This document shows positions 1 through 7,760 of a stretch of 42,131 nucleotides of DNA, in pieces. Source of the stretch: Lucifugimonas sp038150225 (GTDB lineage Bacteria; Chloroflexota; Dehalococcoidia; Lucifugimonadales; Lucifugimonadaceae). The notes beneath the pieces are model-generated. The model saw only the letters and a list, made by a program, of their open reading frames with translations, searched no databases and was not told the origin of the DNA. A program made the position numbers and the translations under genes. The stretch's first letter is position 1. Every line of letters begins with the position of its first letter. The DNA is taken from NCBI GenBank assembly GCA_038150225.1, contig JAYQWG010000020.1, positions 1 to 42,131 of the forward strand, in the 5' to 3' direction.

Positions 1-793
1 TTTGAAGGTCTCTTCGCTCAAATTTCCAGAGCCCCACGACTGTTGCCACCACACTCACAATCACCAATTCCATTAGATGGACATAATTCAGGCCGTGGAT
101 TATCACGTCGTTGCTGTTGAAGTAGTAGAAAACCGAGATGAACTTTGTTGGTTCCAGGAAGTCGACGATCGCAAGGAATGTCTCAAGAAGGAATCCAATA
201 ACGCCAACCGAAGCTGCAACTCCGGCAGCGATCCCTTTTTTGCCGGTCGAAGCTCCGACTGCTAACGCAATTAATCCGAGTGCAGCTGCCAGCGCGTACT
301 GACTAACCAGTACTTGAGAAACGCCGCTGGCCGACAACTTGAAATCCGAAACCAATGCCCCGAAAACCAATCCAACCCAAAGTGCGAGATTGATCACGAA
401 CAAACCAACTAGTAGTGCACTCACTTTTTGGATCAAAACTCGTCTACGGGAAATTGGATTCGCCATTAGTTGATCCAGAGTTCCGTTTTCTTCCTCTCCG
501 GCAATGGCTCCAGTTCCGGCAATGATTGCAAAAACTGCGGCTATAAGCGGACCCATGAAACTGAACATCTGAGCATTCAAGAAACCCTCAGGAGTATTGA
601 ACGACTCGACATCGCCGATCAAGTTCCGCATTACCTCCGGCATTTGTTCAAGAAATTCCGTCAAACCCGAAGCGTCCCGTACCGTCGGGTAGAGCAGCGT
701 TACGTACAACCCCATAGCAATCATGCCTATGGAGTAGTAGATGATTGACCGGCGTGAGTCCCTAAGCGATTTCAGGAAGACGTTACTAAGCAT
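1..793 (-). CDS. ABC-2 type exporter permease (3' end outside window)
   Basis: Membrane subunit of an ABC-2 family exporter, partner of the ATPase just upstream. Reading leftwards from the ATG at 793-791, 264 codons stay open to the window edge, so the C-terminus is missing. The product starts MLSNVFLKSLRDSRRS and has hydrophobic segments near residues 17-37, 78-100, 124-148, 165-182, 188-210 and 239-258. After the second lies EEENGTLDQL followed by NPISRRRVL, the cytoplasmic loop typical of ABC-2 permeases (E-x-GT-[LM] ... P-[IV]-[ST]-R). The start overlaps the ATPase stop by 8 bases, indicating one operon and translational coupling. The substrate cannot be read from the sequence; drug, lipid or peptide export are all possible. 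Confidence 0.85.
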   Translation of the reverse strand, partial: MLSNVFLKSLRDSRRSIIYYSIGMIAMGLYVTLLYPTVRDASGLTEFLEQMPEVMRNLIGDVESFNTPEGFLNAQMFSFMGPLIAAVFAIIAGTGAIAGEEENGTLDQLMANPISRRRVLIQKVSALLVGLFVINLALWVGLVFGALVSDFKLSASGVSQVLVSQYALAAALGLIALAVGASTGKKGIAAGVAASVGVIGFLLETFLAIVDFLEPTKFISVFYYFNSNDVIIHGLNYVHLMELVIVSVVATVVGLWKFERRDLQ

Positions 794-1697
794 GTGGTGC
801 CTCCCGAACATTTCCATCGCCGCTATAGAAAGCAAGGAAAACATCTTCTAAACCCGGTTGGGCAGACTCGATTCGGTCCACCGTGTGTCTTGAAGCGGCT
901 TTGATGAGCGCATCGACACTGCCAGTTACGTAGCAGGTCAACGTGTGATCGGTTACGGATACATCAGACACACCCTCTATGTCTTCAAAGTCGGTAGGTC
1001 GAACGGCACCCTCAAACTCAATCTTGACCATGGCGAGCGCTCGTTGTTTTAGATCGCCAATTTGCTCTACTGTCACCAGCTCCCCATCTCTGATGATGCC
1101 AACTCGATCACAAATCGCTTCGACTTCGGAGAGCACGTGGGATGAAATAAATACAGTCCGGCCTTCGTTTACTTCTTCCTGCACGAGCGAATGGAATTCC
1201 TGTTGAAGAAGTGGGTCCAGCCCAGTTGTGGGTTCGTCCAAAATGAGCAACTCCGGGTAACTCATGAACGCTTGAACCAGACCAACTTTTTGTCGATTGC
1301 CCCGTGAAAGTTCACCGATCTTCCGATCCAAATCCAGCGAAAATCTCTCAGCTAGTTGTTTGGCGCGCCCAAGTCCCTTTCCGCGCATGCTGGCGAAATA
1401 CTCAAGGAGCTGCGCACCTGTCATCCGTTCATACGTGATGAAGTCACCGGGAAGGTAGCCAACCTTATCTCGTACGGCGACAGAGTCGTTTACGGTATCG
1501 AGACCGAGTACCGTTGCTGTGCCTGAAGTTGGGCGGATGAAATCAAGGAACACACGGATAGTCGTGGTTTTTCCGGCGCCATTAGGACCGAGAAGACCAA
1601 AAACTTCACCTTCGTTGATATCCAGACTTAGGTTCCGAATCCCGAGGTGTTCCCCGTAGTACTTCGTTAGAGAGTCCGTTTTTATCGCAGAGGTCAT
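786..1697 (-). CDS. ABC-2 type exporter ATP-binding subunit
   Basis: Cytoplasmic ATPase of 303 residues that powers the permease encoded immediately downstream. Visible motifs in order are Walker A GPNGAGKTTT (about residues 38-47), the signature as LSRGNRQKVG, Walker B LLILDEPTTGLD and the switch-region SSH. The signature has LSRGN where the classical form is LSGGQ, common in ABC-2 ATPases of the BcrA/YtrB type. A C-terminal domain of about 90 residues follows and ends REAPHA. The ATG at 1697 is preceded by a purine-rich stretch. A perfect 11-base inverted repeat lies about 60 bases upstream and may be an operator. The substrate is unknown. Confidence 0.9.
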   Translation of the reverse strand: MTSAIKTDSLTKYYGEHLGIRNLSLDINEGEVFGLLGPNGAGKTTTIRVFLDFIRPTSGTATVLGLDTVNDSVAVRDKVGYLPGDFITYERMTGAQLLEYFASMRGKGLGRAKQLAERFSLDLDRKIGELSRGNRQKVGLVQAFMSYPELLILDEPTTGLDPLLQQEFHSLVQEEVNEGRTVFISSHVLSEVEAICDRVGIIRDGELVTVEQIGDLKQRALAMVKIEFEGAVRPTDFEDIEGVSDVSVTDHTLTCYVTGSVDALIKAASRHTVDRIESAQPGLEDVFLAFYSGDGNVREAPHA

Positions 1698-1755
1698 CGT
1701 AAATCTTTCTTTTTAGAGCCAGCCGAATGCGCCAAACAGATAGCTCGTTAAACCA

Positions 1756-1782
1756 AAACTAGACCTTCGGTAGGTCTAGTTT
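1756..1782. repeat. perfect 11-bp inverted repeat, operator or weak terminator
   Basis: Arms AAACTAGACCT (1756-1766) and AGGTCTAGTTT (1772-1782) are exact reverse complements around a 5-base centre. The element lies 59 bases upstream of the ABC ATPase start and 50 bases beyond the yebC stop, both on the minus strand. No proper U-run follows it on the minus strand, so a dyad operator for the ABC operon (TetR, MarR or GntR style) is at least as likely as a yebC terminator. No regulator gene is adjacent. Confidence 0.6.
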
Positions 1783-1831
1783 CAATCACAAATCGTGACG
1801 GGTATATGAATTCGTGAGCGGGTGAAGGACC

Positions 1832-2590
1832 CTAGCTTGCGGCGTACTTCTCGAGGACTTCATCTGGGAAGTCGGCGTTGGAAAACACCTTCGATACGTC
1901 GTCAACTTCTTCAAGAGCATCGAGCAGTCTAAGTGTTTGCATCGATTCACTGTCACTGAGTTGAGTCGTCGAGGTCGGGATCAATGCGAGTTCGCTTCGT
2001 GTAACTTCTATGCCAGCAAGTGCTTCAACAGATGCCTTAACCTGGGCAAAGTCTTCATATGGGACCGTGACTTCAACGGTGCTCTCATCAACATCAACGT
2101 CTTCAGCACCTGCATCGACGATCTCGAGAGCGATGTCGTCTGCATCACCCTCTTTCACTTCGACGGTGATGAGTCCCTTATTCTCGAAATTCCAGGCAAC
2201 AGCACCCGACCCAGCGAGGTTTCCCCCAGCCCGAGTGATTTTCGCTCGTACTTCAGCAGCAGTACGGTTTTTGTTGTCGGTAAGTGCCTGGATGATGATT
2301 CCTGCGCCGCCCGGACCGTAGGCTTCGTAACTGATCTGCTCAAGGATTACGGCTTCTCCACCGATGCCGGCACCTCGTGCGATTGCGCGGTCGATGTTGT
2401 CCTTGGGCATGTTCATCGACTTAGCGTTATCAACCGCAAGTCGAAGCCTGAAGTTCATCTCAGGATTCGGGTCGCCTTCTTTTGCCGCAACCATGATTTC
2501 TCGGGACAACTTCGTGAAGAGCTGTCCACGCTTGGCGTCTGCGGCGCCTTTCTTGTGTTTGATCGTGCTCCATTTAGAGTGACCAGACAT
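1832..2590 (-). CDS. yebC: YebC/TACO1-family translation regulator
   Basis: Product of 252 residues opening MSGHSKWSTIKHKKGAADAK, the invariant start of the YebC/TACO1 family, followed by RGQLFTKLSREI. Members act in the cytoplasm on ribosomes and translation, helping with difficult stretches such as prolines; some were earlier described as transcriptional regulators. Length and three-domain shape match the family, including the YEAYGPGGAGI and NKNRTAAEVR segments. AAGGATGG lies about 12 bases before the ATG. It is the last gene of rpsP-khpA-rimM-yebC, whose other members are all ribosome-related, which favours the translation role. Confidence 0.95.
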   Translation of the reverse strand: MSGHSKWSTIKHKKGAADAKRGQLFTKLSREIMVAAKEGDPNPEMNFRLRLAVDNAKSMNMPKDNIDRAIARGAGIGGEAVILEQISYEAYGPGGAGIIIQALTDNKNRTAAEVRAKITRAGGNLAGSGAVAWNFENKGLITVEVKEGDADDIALEIVDAGAEDVDVDESTVEVTVPYEDFAQVKASVEALAGIEVTRSELALIPTSTTQLSDSESMQTLRLLDALEEVDDVSKVFSNADFPDEVLEKYAAS

Positions 2591-2648
2591 ACTTAGAAAC
2601 CATCCTTAGAAATCAGTAGTCGAATTCGACAATTTTACGAAGATTTAG

Positions 2649-3194
2649 CTAATCGAGTAAACCTGGTGGGGGATCGACGATTAATGAGTTGGTATCACGA
2701 TCCAGTTCAACCAGTACTCCGTCAATGACAGGGATCAAAATTTCCTTTGGCTTGGAACTCTCCGAATTTGACGTTCGAACGACAAGTACATCGTTGCTGC
2801 CAGTTTCGATAATCTCGTGAACCGTGCCGAGAATTTTACCGTTGGTATCAACCACATCTGCTTCGAGGAGCTCGTAGTGGTAATACTCACCTTCGGGCGC
2901 AGGCCCAAGTGAATCTTCAGGCACAGAGACTTCCCTGTCTCGCAACTCCTGAGCTCGTTCGATTGAGTTAATACCCTCGAAAGTCAGCTTGGCTGCATTT
3001 CCCGAACGTCCGCGATCTACGATTCGAAACTCGCGGTCATCGAGGAATACGGAGTCAACATCAGCAAACCGGTCGGGTTCGCCTGTGTAAACCTCTACGA
3101 GTACTGCACCTTTGATTCCCGTCGGGCGTCGGACTCTGCCAACAGGAATGAGTTCGGTCGTCGCGTCATTCATAGACTCGTCTGGACCAGTCAT
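2649..3194 (-). CDS. rimM: 16S rRNA processing protein RimM
   Basis: RimM is an assembly factor for the 30S head that binds S19 and helps mature 16S rRNA. The 181-residue product has the N-terminal beta-barrel signature (IPVGRVRRPTGIKGAVLVEV, about residues 16-35) and a C-terminal PRC-barrel half with YYHYELLEADVVD and ILIPVIDGVL. It sits between khpA and yebC, 18 bases after the khpA stop. The ATG at 3194 is the first of two candidates; Met8 would also leave a full RimM domain. Neither has a Shine-Dalgarno sequence, so translation may depend on coupling to khpA. Confidence 0.94.
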   Translation of the reverse strand: MTGPDESMNDATTELIPVGRVRRPTGIKGAVLVEVYTGEPDRFADVDSVFLDDREFRIVDRGRSGNAAKLTFEGINSIERAQELRDREVSVPEDSLGPAPEGEYYHYELLEADVVDTNGKILGTVHEIIETGSNDVLVVRTSNSESSKPKEILIPVIDGVLVELDRDTNSLIVDPPPGLLD

Positions 3195-3212
3195 GATGGG
3201 AGGAAGTGATGG

Positions 3213-3503
3213 TTACTCGATTTCGAGGCTAACGCGTGTGTCAGCCTTGACGGCAGCAACTCGGAGGAGAGAGCGCATTGACTGCGCTACGCGGCCGTCA
3301 CGACCGATAACTTTGCCTTTGTCCTGTTCATCGACTGACAGATGTAGAAACACTCTGTCACCGTCGATTTCCTCGGACACCGAGACAGCATCTGGGTTCG
3401 AGGCAAGGGCGCGAGCGATATATTCGATCATCTCTCGCATCGAGTCGACTGCAGAAAAATCTTCCGAGTCAAACTCTTCGACGAAATCGTCGTGATCAGC
3501 CAT
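3213..3503 (-). CDS. khpA: KH-domain RNA-binding protein KhpA (YlqC)
   Basis: Small cytoplasmic RNA-binding protein of 96 residues with one KH domain. The RNA-binding GxxG loop is visible as VIGRDGRVAQSMRSLL near residues 65-80, preceded by EIDGDRVFLHLSVDEQDKGKVIG. An acidic N-terminal stretch of about 20 residues makes it slightly longer than the usual 75-80. In Gram-positive bacteria KhpA partners with KhpB (Jag) in RNA binding and cell-envelope control. The order rpsP-khpA-rimM is a classic conserved arrangement. Its start overlaps the rpsP stop by 8 bases. Confidence 0.93.
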   Translation of the reverse strand: MADHDDFVEEFDSEDFSAVDSMREMIEYIARALASNPDAVSVSEEIDGDRVFLHLSVDEQDKGKVIGRDGRVAQSMRSLLRVAAVKADTRVSLEIE

Positions 3504-3756
3504 TTGCTGCTGCCTTAGGCAACAAACCCTTGGAACGCAGGAGATCAGCTACAGATTCTGAAGGCTGTGCGCCGTTCTTCATCCACTGGGTGATCTTTTC
3601 TTCATCAAGCTTGATTTCAGGTGGGTCCGGGAACGGATCGTAAGTTCCAACCTGTTCGATAAATGAACCATCGCGAGCTGCCCGCTGGTCAGCTATAACT
3701 ACTCGATAGAAGGGGTGCTTCTTGCCCCCTGCGCGTCGAAGACGAATTCGAACCAT
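3496..3756 (-). CDS. rpsP: 30S ribosomal protein S16
   Basis: Ribosomal protein bS16 of 86 residues. It opens MVRIRLRRAGGKKHPFYRVV, followed by DQRAARDGSFIEQVGTYDPFP, the conserved core of the family. The open frame continues 22 codons further upstream, but bS16 begins at the MVRIRLRR methionine, so the ATG at 3756 is chosen. First gene of the rpsP-khpA-rimM-yebC operon. A strong promoter lies about 92 bases upstream. ffh, often next to rpsP in other bacteria, is absent here. Confidence 0.97.
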   Translation of the reverse strand: MVRIRLRRAGGKKHPFYRVVIADQRAARDGSFIEQVGTYDPFPDPPEIKLDEEKITQWMKNGAQPSESVADLLRSKGLLPKAAANG

Positions 3757-3847
3757 TAAGCAAATAACTCCGTGCCGGTTACGTTCGGCGGAAAAAGTGA
3801 TTGAAAATCCCGGAATTATCACCGAGTTTCAATATGAACGACCTAAA

Positions 3848-3877
3848 ATTGTATTTGCGTTCAACCTACAGTGTCAA
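3848..3877 (-). promoter_or_regulatory. sigma-70-type promoter of the rpsP operon
   Basis: On the minus strand TTGACA (3877-3872) is separated by 18 bases from TACAAT (3853-3848), close to the housekeeping consensus. Transcription would start near 3841, giving a leader of about 85 bases before rpsP. A 12-base palindrome (ATCGAATTCGAT, 3883-3894) lies just upstream of the -35 box. The rest of the 3757-4027 intergenic region shows nothing else recognisable. Confidence 0.75.
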
Positions 3878-4027
3878 AGGCGATCGAATTCGATTGTTGA
3901 CTGTATCGAAGTATCTGCACCTGTTGAATGCTCGACACTCGTAGTTAGTTATTGTGACTGAAATCCGCGATGCTTCTCTTTACGCTTGTGCGAAGTCAGC
4001 GCGACGAAGTTCAATTTAGGAAGAATA

Positions 4028-4723
4028 TTGCCTGATTCAATAATCATCACCGTCCGGTTTTTTGCTGCACTGAAAGACAGGGCTGGAACTGCAGTAGTGG
4101 AGATTGAACATTCTGAAGGCATGACCGTCGCCGAAGCGGTGATAGCTGCCAGAAAAGCTGCACCAAATGATCCAGAGCCGGGAGAATCTGTGATGTTTGC
4201 CCTGAACGGTGAGTACGCAGATACGCACGAACAGGTTTCTCTGGGAGATGAAGTAGCCCTTATACCACCCGTTAGCGGTGGGACAGGTGAGATAAAAACA
4301 GATGACACCTGGGTCTTCGTGACCGCTGCTTCACTTGATGCTGAGCCTTTGAATAAATTCGTAACTACTGGAGTTGATGGTGCAGTTGTCACGTTCCACG
4401 GCAATACGCGTGATCACAATCAAGGACGCACGGTTCTTCACCTCGACTACGAGGCCTATCAACCGATGGCCGAGAACAAGATGGCAGAGATAATCGCCGA
4501 GATGCGTTCCAAGTGGGAGTTGGGAAAAATTGCTGTTGGTCACCGCACTGGAAGAGTTGACATAGGTGAAACGAGCATGATTCTGACAGTCGGATCAGCT
4601 CATAGGCGTACGGCGTTTGAGGCATCGTTGTACTTCATCGATCGCTTGAAGGAAATTGTTCCGATTTGGAAAAAAGAATTCTTTGAGGGCGGAGAAATTT
4701 GGATCGGCGAAACCCCGGGTTGA
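4028..4723 (+). CDS. moaX: fused molybdopterin synthase, MoaD-MoaE
   Basis: Single protein of 231 residues carrying both molybdopterin synthase subunits. Residues 1-85 are MoaD (ubiquitin fold, ending LIPPVSGG); residues about 92-231 are MoaE (VTFHGNTRDHNQG, GHRTGRVDIGE, and catalytic-type lysines in PIWKKEFF). The enzyme inserts two sulfurs into cyclic pyranopterin monophosphate to make molybdopterin. MoaD normally carries sulfur as a thiocarboxylate on a C-terminal Gly-Gly, but here the pair (84-85) is internal, followed by TGEIKTDD. Mycobacterium tuberculosis MoaX has the same order and is cleaved after the di-glycine. The start is taken as the TTG at 4028, which has AGGAAG 4-9 bases upstream and directly precedes the MoaD strand; another in-frame TTG at 3986 adds 14 residues of poor quality. 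The symbol follows the mycobacterial name. Confidence 0.9.
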   Translation: MPDSIIITVRFFAALKDRAGTAVVEIEHSEGMTVAEAVIAARKAAPNDPEPGESVMFALNGEYADTHEQVSLGDEVALIPPVSGGTGEIKTDDTWVFVTAASLDAEPLNKFVTTGVDGAVVTFHGNTRDHNQGRTVLHLDYEAYQPMAENKMAEIIAEMRSKWELGKIAVGHRTGRVDIGETSMILTVGSAHRRTAFEASLYFIDRLKEIVPIWKKEFFEGGEIWIGETPG

Positions 4724-4762
4724 GGATCCCGTTATGTCGCAATACCTAACTGGAAACCGATA

Positions 4763-5716
4763 TTGAATCTCGTACCGCAAAACACAAGTGACCCGCGTGC
4801 AGCGATCGAAATCAAGGATCTCAGTAAAGATTTCGGTGATTTCACCGCAGTCGCGGGCATCTCATTCTCGGTAAAAGCGGGCGAAACCTACGGCTTGCTC
4901 GGTCCAAACGGAGCGGGAAAAACCACCACCATGCGAATGCTGGCTGGATTGTCCCCGGCTACTCGAGGGGATATCCATGTCGGCGGAATCGACGTGGTCT
5001 CTGATGGACGCAGTGTGCGAGAAATCATGGGTGTCGTGACTCAGCATGATGGTCTCGACAACGGACTTACCGTTTTTCAGAACCTGTTTTTGCACGGATT
5101 CCTTGTTGGACTTTCCCGCAAAGATTCCAAGGAGCGTGCCCATGAAGTACTCGAATTTTTCAGTTTGACCGAGCGTTCAAAAGACAATGTCTACGAACTC
5201 TCAGGTGGCATGAAACGCCGACTCGCGATTGCGCGTTCGATGATTGGAAGTCCGTCCGTGATCGTGATGGACGAGCCCACAACTGGGTTGGATCCACAGA
5301 GCCGAAACCGGGTTTGGGAGGAATTAGCGATTCTCAAGGAGTCTGGGGTCACGGTCTTGCTGTCCACACACTATATGGAAGAAGCCGCAATTCTCTGTGA
5401 TCGTCTGGCGATCATGGACCACGGAATGATCCTCGACGAAGGAACTCCAGACGAAATGGTCGAGCGACATGCATCAGGTGACGTGACTCAAATGAGGGTG
5501 CAACCCGCGTCATTAAGGGCTGTTCGTGACTACATGGAGGAACGCTCGATTCAGTACCGAGAAGTGGGAGCGCTTGTCAGCGTGACTGGTTTCAACGGAG
5601 TCAAAGCGGACCTATCAGGGGTCAAAGACATCGAGGGGGTACGAATATCAACTCGGCCCGGGAATCTTGAAGATGTGTTCCTCGCTATAACCGGACGAGA
5701 ATTGAGGGATGAATAA
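4763..5716 (+). CDS. DrrA/NodI-like ABC exporter ATPase
   Basis: ATP-binding subunit of 317 residues. Motifs are Walker A GPNGAGKTTT (about residues 46-55), Q-loop VVTQHDGLD, signature YELSGGMKRRL, Walker B VIVMDEPTTGLDP and switch STHYMEEA. The C-terminus (GNLEDVFLAITGRELRDE) is the hallmark ending of the DrrA/NodI group, which exports drugs, glycolipids or lipo-oligosaccharides. The start is a TTG with GGA 8 bases upstream; no ATG is available before the domain. It follows moaD-moaE by 39 bases and its stop shares one base with the permease ATG, so the two form one translational unit. Confidence 0.92.
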   Translation: MNLVPQNTSDPRAAIEIKDLSKDFGDFTAVAGISFSVKAGETYGLLGPNGAGKTTTMRMLAGLSPATRGDIHVGGIDVVSDGRSVREIMGVVTQHDGLDNGLTVFQNLFLHGFLVGLSRKDSKERAHEVLEFFSLTERSKDNVYELSGGMKRRLAIARSMIGSPSVIVMDEPTTGLDPQSRNRVWEELAILKESGVTVLLSTHYMEEAAILCDRLAIMDHGMILDEGTPDEMVERHASGDVTQMRVQPASLRAVRDYMEERSIQYREVGALVSVTGFNGVKADLSGVKDIEGVRISTRPGNLEDVFLAITGRELRDE

Positions 5717-6498
5717 TGAATCTCGCGATTCCTACTCTAGGGGTGCGCCGACGCAGCGTCACGGGGTTGTGGTTCAGGCATGCTGTGTCGTTTGTTCGAT
5801 ACTGGAAATTCGTACTTACGTGGGTAGTCGTAGAACCGCTGATCGTCCTTGTTGCGATTGCCTTTGGCGTTGGCAAGCTTGTAGGAGAAGTCGAAGCAGT
5901 TTCGTACGCTCAGTACGTCACCCCGGGGATCATCATGGGCAACGCTATGTTCCACGCGCTATTTGAAACTTCCTGGAATGCCTACAACCGCATCGATAAC
6001 GATGTGTATGAAACGATCCTGACCACACCAATAACTGTCACCGAGATCACTCTTGGAGACATTCTCTGGGCAGTAACCCGAGCATTGCTTACAACAATTG
6101 CCACGGCAGCATTCGCTGTTGCCTTTGGATGGATTGATCCGCTGGCGGCGGTCGGAATTCTGTTACCAGCAATATTGGTAGGAATAGCCTTTGGTGCGCT
6201 CGGCTTTCTGTTCTCAGCAGTAGCCCCTCACACCACGTTTCTTACGTTGGTGTTCACGCTTGTGGCATCGCCAATGTTTTTCTTCGCTGGTGTGTTCTTC
6301 CCAATCTCAATACTGCCGGATTGGGTGGAGCCGTTTGCATGGGCGTTGCCGTTGACGTCAGGTGTTCACATTGCGAGAGGGTTCGCCCTTGCCGAGTTCA
6401 ATGCTTCGCACTTGTGGTCACTTATTTACCTGGGCATTGCAACCGCGATCATGTGGCCTGCGGCTGTTTATCTGCTGAAAAGACGGCTCATAAAGTAA
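5716..6498 (+). CDS. DrrB/NodJ-like ABC exporter permease
   Basis: Integral membrane protein of 260 residues with about six hydrophobic segments, partner of the preceding ATPase. The segment FETSWNAYNRIDNDVYETIL followed by TPITVTEITLGDILWAVTRA matches the conserved ABC-2 loop of NodJ. Near the end, FFAGVFFPISILPDWV and LPLTSGVHIARG are also typical of NodJ/DrrB. It forms the channel through which the ATPase drives an unknown hydrophobic or lipid-linked substrate. Its ATG overlaps the ATPase stop by one base (TAATG). The C-terminus ends KRRLIK, a positive cytoplasmic tail. Confidence 0.9.
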   Translation: MNLAIPTLGVRRRSVTGLWFRHAVSFVRYWKFVLTWVVVEPLIVLVAIAFGVGKLVGEVEAVSYAQYVTPGIIMGNAMFHALFETSWNAYNRIDNDVYETILTTPITVTEITLGDILWAVTRALLTTIATAAFAVAFGWIDPLAAVGILLPAILVGIAFGALGFLFSAVAPHTTFLTLVFTLVASPMFFFAGVFFPISILPDWVEPFAWALPLTSGVHIARGFALAEFNASHLWSLIYLGIATAIMWPAAVYLLKRRLIK

Positions 6499-6528
6499 GC
6501 GATGTCGCGAAATACGCAGTTATCGGCT

Positions 6529-6557
6529 TTGATGTCGGTTCAACGAGTAGCTATATT
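6529..6557 (+). promoter_or_regulatory. promoter upstream of tRNA-Ser
   Basis: TTGATG (6529-6534) and TATATT (6552-6557) are separated by exactly 17 bases and lie about 30 bases before the mature tRNA 5' end, as expected for a tRNA promoter. Directly after it an A-rich/T-rich dyad (AAAAACC and GGTTTTT arms, about 6561-6581) might act as a weak terminator for the preceding exporter operon, but its stem is mostly A-T. Confidence 0.65.
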
Positions 6558-6586
6558 GGAAAAAACCGCACACGGGTTTTTCACGC

Positions 6587-6679
6587 GGAGGGTTCGCATA
6601 GTGGCCTAGTGCGCCCGCCTGCTAAGCGGGTTGGGGGTGTTGAGCCCCCTCGCGGGTTCGAATCCCGCACCCTCCGCCA
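6587..6679 (+). tRNA. tRNA-Ser (anticodon GCT)
   Basis: A full class II cloverleaf can be drawn. The acceptor stem pairs GGAGGGT (6587-6593) with ACCCTCC (6669-6675), followed by discriminator G and an encoded CCA (6677-6679). The anticodon stem is CCCGC/GCGGG around a loop with GCT at 6621-6623, reading AGC and AGU. A long variable arm with GGGGG/CCCCC pairing identifies a serine tRNA, and the T arm is GCGGG-TTCGAAT-CCCGC. The gene ends 14 bases before the convergent nadX stop. Confidence 0.97.
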
Positions 6680-6693
6680 TATAACTTTCTACC

Positions 6694-7554
6694 CTAGGTC
6701 CCAATCCTTAAACCACTATTGCAGATCGATCGCAATGTTTCGATCGCTGCTAATGCCGCGAGGTAACTGGTTTTAGGGTTGTGCTCGTAAGGCATGTTCT
6801 CGAATTTGAACGAGAAATTTCCTGCCTTGCTTTTCGCCGATATTTCGTGAACGTTGCCTGGTGAGTCTGGGTCAGCGACGACTTTCACACGGGTTTTTTT
6901 CGCGCCGACCCCGGCAAGTGAGACGGTGGCCGCGACGTTCACGTTCGCCGGGAATAACCCAACCGCTTCGGCGGCGTTGCCATCGAATACGACGGTTGGC
7001 TCAGTGATTTCTTTATCTTCCCAGTCAGAAAATCCTGGTGCGCCAGCGAGGGAAACAGGTTTCTTAGACGAGGTAATAGTTACTTCTTCTAGTAGATGTT
7101 TCGCTGCCCGTAAAGCATCGATGCCACCAACCGCACCGGAAGGAACGTAAAGGGATGCTCCTGAAGTTTTCGTCGCTGCTTCGACCTTGCTCATGAAGTC
7201 GGCATTGAGAAGTGCGCCAGAACTCATGATTAACATTGAAACGCCGGAGCTCAGAACCTGTTCTGCGGTCGCAAACACAGCCTGTTGCGACGCACATTCC
7301 ACGATCAAATCGCATTCGGTATTCGCGATCATTTCGTCCACGTCATCAAACTGCGCGGGTTCGCTTCCACTCATTTCTTTGATAGATGTAGCCAGTTTTT
7401 GCCTACCCGGTTCGAACACATCGAACAAAGCAACAACCTCCGCTGGTCCCGCATCGCCTTTGGCGGCGACCATAGCGAGTTCGGAGCCCATCGACCCACA
7501 GCCGATGATGCCGACGCGGGTAATCTCGGAAGAGTTGGCAGCTGTGCTACTCAA
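6694..7554 (-). CDS. nadX: L-aspartate dehydrogenase
   Basis: Oxidises L-aspartate to iminoaspartate with NAD(P)+, the first step of de novo NAD synthesis, replacing the oxygen-dependent NadB. The 286-residue product has an N-terminal Rossmann motif (VGIIGCGSMGSELA, about residues 14-27), the mid-domain motif YVPSGAVGGIDALRAA with the following TSSKKP, and LFPANVNVAATVSLAG near residue 200, all NadX hallmarks. The start is TTG at 7554, with AGGA 7 bases upstream and no in-frame ATG before the Rossmann fold. It is divergent from miaB-nadA-nadC, whose nadA uses its product directly. Confidence 0.93.
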   Translation of the reverse strand: MSSTAANSSEITRVGIIGCGSMGSELAMVAAKGDAGPAEVVALFDVFEPGRQKLATSIKEMSGSEPAQFDDVDEMIANTECDLIVECASQQAVFATAEQVLSSGVSMLIMSSGALLNADFMSKVEAATKTSGASLYVPSGAVGGIDALRAAKHLLEEVTITSSKKPVSLAGAPGFSDWEDKEITEPTVVFDGNAAEAVGLFPANVNVAATVSLAGVGAKKTRVKVVADPDSPGNVHEISAKSKAGNFSFKFENMPYEHNPKTSYLAALAAIETLRSICNSGLRIGT

Positions 7555-7638
7555 TGTTTGATCCTGACGAACTTTTCAGTGGGTTAAACAGTCGCCCGAC
7601 GTCTTTCGCCAGGCAAATCAAATAATACTGATGATGTT

Positions 7639-7652
7639 GGTGTACTGACACC
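7639..7652. promoter_or_regulatory. short inverted repeat between the two NAD transcription units
   Basis: GGTGT (7639-7643) and ACACC (7648-7652) are reverse-complementary arms around ACTG, in the middle of the 206-base region between nadX (leftwards) and miaB-nadA-nadC (rightwards). A shared NAD-responsive operator is conceivable, but the arms are only 5 bases and no regulator gene is nearby. No convincing -35/-10 pair was found in the region. Confidence 0.3.
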
Positions 7653-7760
7653 GAAACGCAAAGGTTTGGAGCGAACTGCGAATTATCAGTATCCTTAAGA
7701 TCTACTTACTGCCAACGTTCGACCTGCCTTATCGCAGAGTCGATTCACGAGTATTGAAAT

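Noticed and set aside
1937..2596. Plus-strand open frame of 219 codons opposite yebC
   Set aside because: YebC is certain by sequence; this frame is its antisense shadow.
3195..3215. Perfect Shine-Dalgarno GGGAGG followed by ATG on the plus strand at the khpA-rimM junction
   Set aside because: The frame after it is only seven codons long and faces against the operon; probably chance.
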